From: Chloroflexota bacterium
GTDB lineage: Bacteria > Chloroflexota > Limnocylindria > Limnocylindrales > CSP1-4
Reading direction: 5' to 3'
Length of the DNA: 33,516 nt
Assembly (NCBI GenBank): GCA_021812735.1
Contig: JAKAMV010000015.1
Location: forward strand, 1-33,516
Positions 30,780-33,516 of the stretch are shown here, in pieces. The notes below the pieces were generated by a model. That model did no database searches. It was not told the DNA's origin and worked only from the letters and a program-made list of their open reading frames with translations. Position 1 is the first letter of the stretch. Each line of letters opens with the position of its first letter. Made by a program: the position numbers and the translations under genes.

Positions 30780-32069
30780 ATGACCGCCGAGACCAGCACC
30801 GGCCTGCCGCAGGCCGACGTCGCCGTCGTCCGCGAGCTCGCCGCGCAGCTCGCCGAGATCGCCGCCCTGCCCGTGCAGGCCGAGCGCGTCCGCGAGTGGC
30901 AGGCCCTCAACGACCTCCGGCCCGAGCGCCCGATGGCGATGATCGACGAGATCCCCTGGCACGAGTTCTCGCGCCCGGGCGTGCTCGCCGCCGACGAGCT
31001 GGCGGTCGTCTCCACCGACCCGTTCACCCGCGAGCTCGAGGCCCGCATCCGCCGCGAGCTCTACCGCTGGAGGCACATGCGGGTGGACATGGTCGTCCGC
31101 CCGTACCTCGACTTCGGCAAGGCCATCCGCACCACCGGCTGGGGCCTCAAGGTCGAGGAGGCCACGCTCGACCAGGGCGAGGGCAACCTCGTGCAAAGCC
31201 ACAGCTACAGCGACCAGCTCGCCAACCCCGAGGACGTCGGGAAGTTCAGGGAGCCCGAGATCTGGCTCGACGAGGCGGCCACCGCCGCGATCGAGGCGAG
31301 GGCCCACGAGTGCCTCGACGGGATCATGGGCGTCCGGATGCAGGGCTGGCACGGCTTCGAGGGCAACCAGCTCGCCTTCTGCCTGTGGGACGACATCGAG
31401 CAGTTCCGCGGCACCGAGCCGATCCTGATGGACTTCATGGACCGGCCCGAGCACCTGCACAACATCGCCAAGCGGTACCTCGAGGTCCGGATGGCCGAGC
31501 TCGACACCCTCGAGGCGAAGGGCCTGCTGGGCTACGACCAGGACCGCATCCACTGCACCGGCGCGCAGACGACGCAGCTGCCCCACGCCGGGTTCGACCC
31601 GGGCAAGCCGCGCGCCGAGGACGTCTGGATCTGCGGCCGCAGCCAGCTGTTCGTGTCGGTGGGCGGGCCCACGTTCGACGAGTTCATCCCCCAGTACTAC
31701 CAGCCCTACTACGCCCGCTTCGGCCTGGCCCAGTTCGGGTGCTGCGAGCCCCTGCACGCCCGGATCGACTCGATCCGCACGATCCCCAACGTGCGCAAGA
31801 TCTCGATCAGCCCGTGGGCCAAGGTGGACGTCGCCGCCGAGGAGATCGGCCCCGACTACGTCTACAGCCGCAAGCCGAACCCGTCGATGGTGGCCATGGA
31901 CGAGTGGGTCCCGGCCATCGCCGAGAAGGACTTCGACGACGTCCTCGCGGCGACCAGGGCGAACGGCTGCCCGGTGGAGTTCACCCTGAAGGACATCAGC
32001 ACCGCCCGCAGCGACCCCATACGCCTCTGGGAGTGGTGCGGGATCGCCGAGCGCAGGACACGCGCCTGA
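30780..32069 (+). CDS. Uroporphyrinogen decarboxylase-family methyltransferase
   Basis: A 429-aa member of the URO-D/MtaA-like superfamily. Typical features are LWDDIEQFRGTEPILMDFMDRPE, HCTGAQTTQLPHAG and, near residue 320, FGCCEPLHARIDSIRTIPN followed by ISPWAKVDVAAEEIG. The CC-E-P-L-H cluster could bind zinc. Long members of this group adjacent to corrinoid proteins are thought to demethylate methoxylated or methylamine-type compounds; true haem-pathway HemE is shorter (about 350 aa) and lacks these motifs. It is 43 bases after the corrinoid gene and overlaps the next reading frame as TGATG. Substrate unknown; an O-methyl group on an imported compound is inferred. Confidence 0.85.
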   Translation: MTAETSTGLPQADVAVVRELAAQLAEIAALPVQAERVREWQALNDLRPERPMAMIDEIPWHEFSRPGVLAADELAVVSTDPFTRELEARIRRELYRWRHMRVDMVVRPYLDFGKAIRTTGWGLKVEEATLDQGEGNLVQSHSYSDQLANPEDVGKFREPEIWLDEAATAAIEARAHECLDGIMGVRMQGWHGFEGNQLAFCLWDDIEQFRGTEPILMDFMDRPEHLHNIAKRYLEVRMAELDTLEAKGLLGYDQDRIHCTGAQTTQLPHAGFDPGKPRAEDVWICGRSQLFVSVGGPTFDEFIPQYYQPYYARFGLAQFGCCEPLHARIDSIRTIPNVRKISISPWAKVDVAAEEIGPDYVYSRKPNPSMVAMDEWVPAIAEKDFDDVLAATRANGCPVEFTLKDISTARSDPIRLWEWCGIAERRTRA

Positions 32070-32420
32070 TGCAGGCACGCTTCCCGACGCCGTCGTCACG
32101 CAACGACTACCCCGCCATCCAGTTGCCGCCGGAGCGACCGTACGATCGCATCCGCGAGTTCAACCTCTACCTCGAGCCGGCGATCTTGGCTGCCATCGTG
32201 CGCGGCCACCGAGCAGAGCCGGTCCGACTCAGCAACCACGTCCTGCTCCACATCTACGCCGCCGGCGAGGAGCGCAGCGACCTGCTGAACGGCCTCCTCC
32301 TGGAACTTGTGGTCATGGGATCTGTCGCTCGCGGACATCGCACAGCGGTGCGGGTTCTTCGACCAGAGCCACTTCACCAAGGTGTTCAGGCGGCTCAGGT
32401 CTGTGACCTCCGGCCAGTCC
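32069..32420 (+). pseudogene. Remnant of an AraC-family regulator
   Basis: Starting at an ATG overlapping the previous stop, about 80 codons read MQARFPTPSSRNDYPAIQLP and onward through LSNHVLLHIYAAGEERSDLL. Then a shift near 32315 into another frame gives DLSLADIAQRCGFFDQSHFT and KVFRRLRSVT, the second helix-turn-helix of AraC regulators. Between the two parts most of the sensory domain and the first HTH are missing, so there has been an internal deletion as well as a frame change. No function is expected. It indicates that this locus once had an AraC-type regulator. Confidence 0.65.
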
Positions 32421-32665
32421 CGGGCTCAGAGCAGCACCCCCACCGGCCCGCGCTCCAGATTCCGCCCGTGTGGCAGAGGCACTTCCCGCCCGAGGAGCGG
32501 GCACGCACAAACCCGGGAATCCGCAGCCCGTACAAGAACGCCGCCACCGCTCGCCGCCAACATCCCCTGCGAAATGGGCCACGCCCCACCCGTCCCATCA
32601 ACGCGTCACTGGGATCGACACCCAACGCGCACCGCGACGATCATCTTCCCACCAGGAGTCCATGC

Positions 32666-33053
32666 ATGGCCCCGTCGGACCGCGTCCCGTTCACCATCAT
32701 CGGCGAGAACGTCCACGCCACCCGCTCCTACGCACGCCAGGGCAAGAACATGGTCAGCGTGGCCGGAGAGGAGCGCCTCGGCTTCAGGGACGTCTCGGGC
32801 GCCCAGCGCACCTGTCCGATCGCGGCGCCCGTCGCCGCGTCGACCGAGTTCGCGAAGAACAAGGTCAAGCACATTCGCAACGCGCTGCTCCTCGGCCTCG
32901 GCGGCGACGGGGTGCTCGGAAAGGAGAAGACCGGCGAGGTCTCCGCCGAGGGGGCGACCGACGCCCGCGACTACCTGGTGGCTGCGGCCGTCCGCCAGCA
33001 GCTCGCAGGGGCGCACTACATCGATGTGAACGTGGACGAGATCGACCCGACGG
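32666..33053 (+). pseudogene. Truncated pterin-binding (methyltetrahydrofolate:corrinoid type) methyltransferase
   Basis: About 129 codons beginning at ATG 32666 with AGGAG seven bases upstream. FTIIGENVHATRSY at the N-terminus, TEFAKNKVKHIRNALL and LAGAHYIDVNVDEID match the start of DHPS-fold methyltransferases (MtvA/AcsE/MetH pterin-domain type), in which the first strands end with DVNVDE. Past about 33050 the similarity ends abruptly, and the DNA reads as a recombinase on the other strand. Full members have about 260-350 residues, so more than half is lost. An intact version would accept the methyl group from the corrinoid protein upstream and pass it to tetrahydrofolate. Confidence 0.6.
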
Positions 33054-33516
33054 GTCGTCCGCGGGGTCGAGCGCGCCGACCAGCGCGGGCCGGCCGTCCG
33101 CGAGCCAGCGCCCGATCGCCGCGCCCGCGTCGGGGTGGAGCGCCACCTCGAGGGTCCTGCCGCCCTTGCCCCGCCGGAACCGCAGCACCGAGCGCCCCGG
33201 GTCCACGTCGCCCAGGCGCAGCAGCCGGACGGCGCTGTTGCGGGCCGCGGTGGTGACGAGGACCGCGACGACCGCCCGGTCGCGCAGGTCGAGCGGGCGC
33301 TCCCCGGCGCAGCCTGCCTCGAGCGCCCGCAGGTCCTCGAGCGTGGCCCCCTTCGTCGGGGTCTCCTCCGACGGCAGGAGCGGGTCGAGCGCCGCCCGCC
33401 GCCGGAACCGCCGGAAGGGGTTGGACGCGAGGTGCCCCTCGTCGACCGCCCAGATGGCGAGCGAGCGGAGCGGCCGGACGTAGGCGTTCACGCTGTTCGC
33501 CGACAGCGTCTCGGCC
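33054..33516 (-). CDS. Partial tyrosine recombinase/integrase
   Basis: A leftward frame enters from the right edge. The end of the core-binding domain reads ETLSANSVNAYVRPLRSLA and NPFRRFRR. The catalytic domain follows with TTAARNSAVRLLRLGDVD (first catalytic Arg region) and RRGKGGRTLEVALHP (the Lys hairpin). The HxxR and Tyr motifs are missing because homology ends near 33055, where the methyltransferase fragment begins. The frame itself stays open to 32865, but only as antisense of that fragment. It marks an integration or recombination boundary; the remaining part could not excise anything. Confidence 0.65.

Noticed and set aside
30624..32099. A 491-codon minus-strand frame opposite the URO-D-like gene
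   Set aside because: Low-complexity Val/Gly/Ala/Asp/Leu composition typical of the antisense of GC-rich coding DNA; the plus-strand gene has clear motifs.
32421..32665. Plus-strand open frame continuing from the AraC remnant to the pterin-type methyltransferase
   Set aside because: The translation has no recognisable features and no ribosome site; treated as non-coding until ATG 32666.
1..33516. CRISPR arrays, tRNA or rRNA genes, riboswitches (including a cobalamin riboswitch before the corrinoid gene)
   Set aside because: No regularly spaced repeats, cloverleaf-like segments, rRNA-like stretches or B12-box-like sequence were noticed on reading; a covariance-model search was not possible here.

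Overview
The window is GC-rich, tightly packed bacterial accessory DNA devoted mainly to uptake and breakdown of sugars or sugar acids. Both substrate-binding lipoproteins carry long Ala/Ser/Thr/Gln/Pro linkers after the lipobox. Together with the high GC and frequent GTG/TTG starts, this suggests a Chloroflexota (Limnocylindria-like) or Actinomycetota genome. That placement is inference: no rRNA or tRNA was seen.

Region 1 (about 0.3-18.7 kb) is a catabolic locus around an IclR-family regulator. It has a carbohydrate ABC importer (binding lipoprotein plus two permeases, no ATPase gene). A minus-strand operon encodes a GSA-aminomutase-like aminotransferase, a mutarotase-like epimerase, an SDR, a glucarate-dehydratase-like enolase-superfamily enzyme and an RraA/HMG-aldolase-like protein. 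A plus-strand series encodes an SMP-30 lactonase, an FAH-family hydrolase, a GH38-like/DUF5054-type protein, a second SDR and a large FAD/4Fe-4S 2-hydroxyacid dehydrogenase. These fit a non-phosphorylative diketo-hydrolase pathway: sugar, lactone, aldonate, 2-keto-3-deoxyaldonate, 2,4-diketo acid, then pyruvate plus a hydroxyacid oxidised by the FAD enzyme. A near-identical 16-base motif lies ahead of the importer and ahead of the glycosidase-like gene.

Region 2 (18.7-20.0 kb) is decayed: a 5'-truncated PhzF gene, a frameshifted Lrp/AsnC fragment and a small membrane protein broken by a homopolymer slip and a 5-base duplication.

Region 3 (20.0-33.0 kb) is a second locus. A LacI-family regulator sits among four copies of the palindrome TAGAGCGCTCTA, three of them just downstream of recognisable -35/-10 elements. 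The promoters drive (a) two paralogous cytochrome P450s flanking a phthalate-dioxygenase-reductase-type partner, (b) a divergent PanB-like protein and (c) an RbsBCA-type sugar importer. Further on are a corrinoid protein, a uroporphyrinogen-decarboxylase-family methyltransferase, an AraC remnant and a truncated pterin-binding methyltransferase. The combination points to oxidative and/or corrinoid-dependent removal of C1 (methoxy) groups from an imported, probably sugar-like, compound. This is the most novel-looking content.

Both ends touch mobile DNA: a possible transposase N-terminus at the left edge, and at the right edge a tyrosine-recombinase fragment fused head-on to the truncated methyltransferase.
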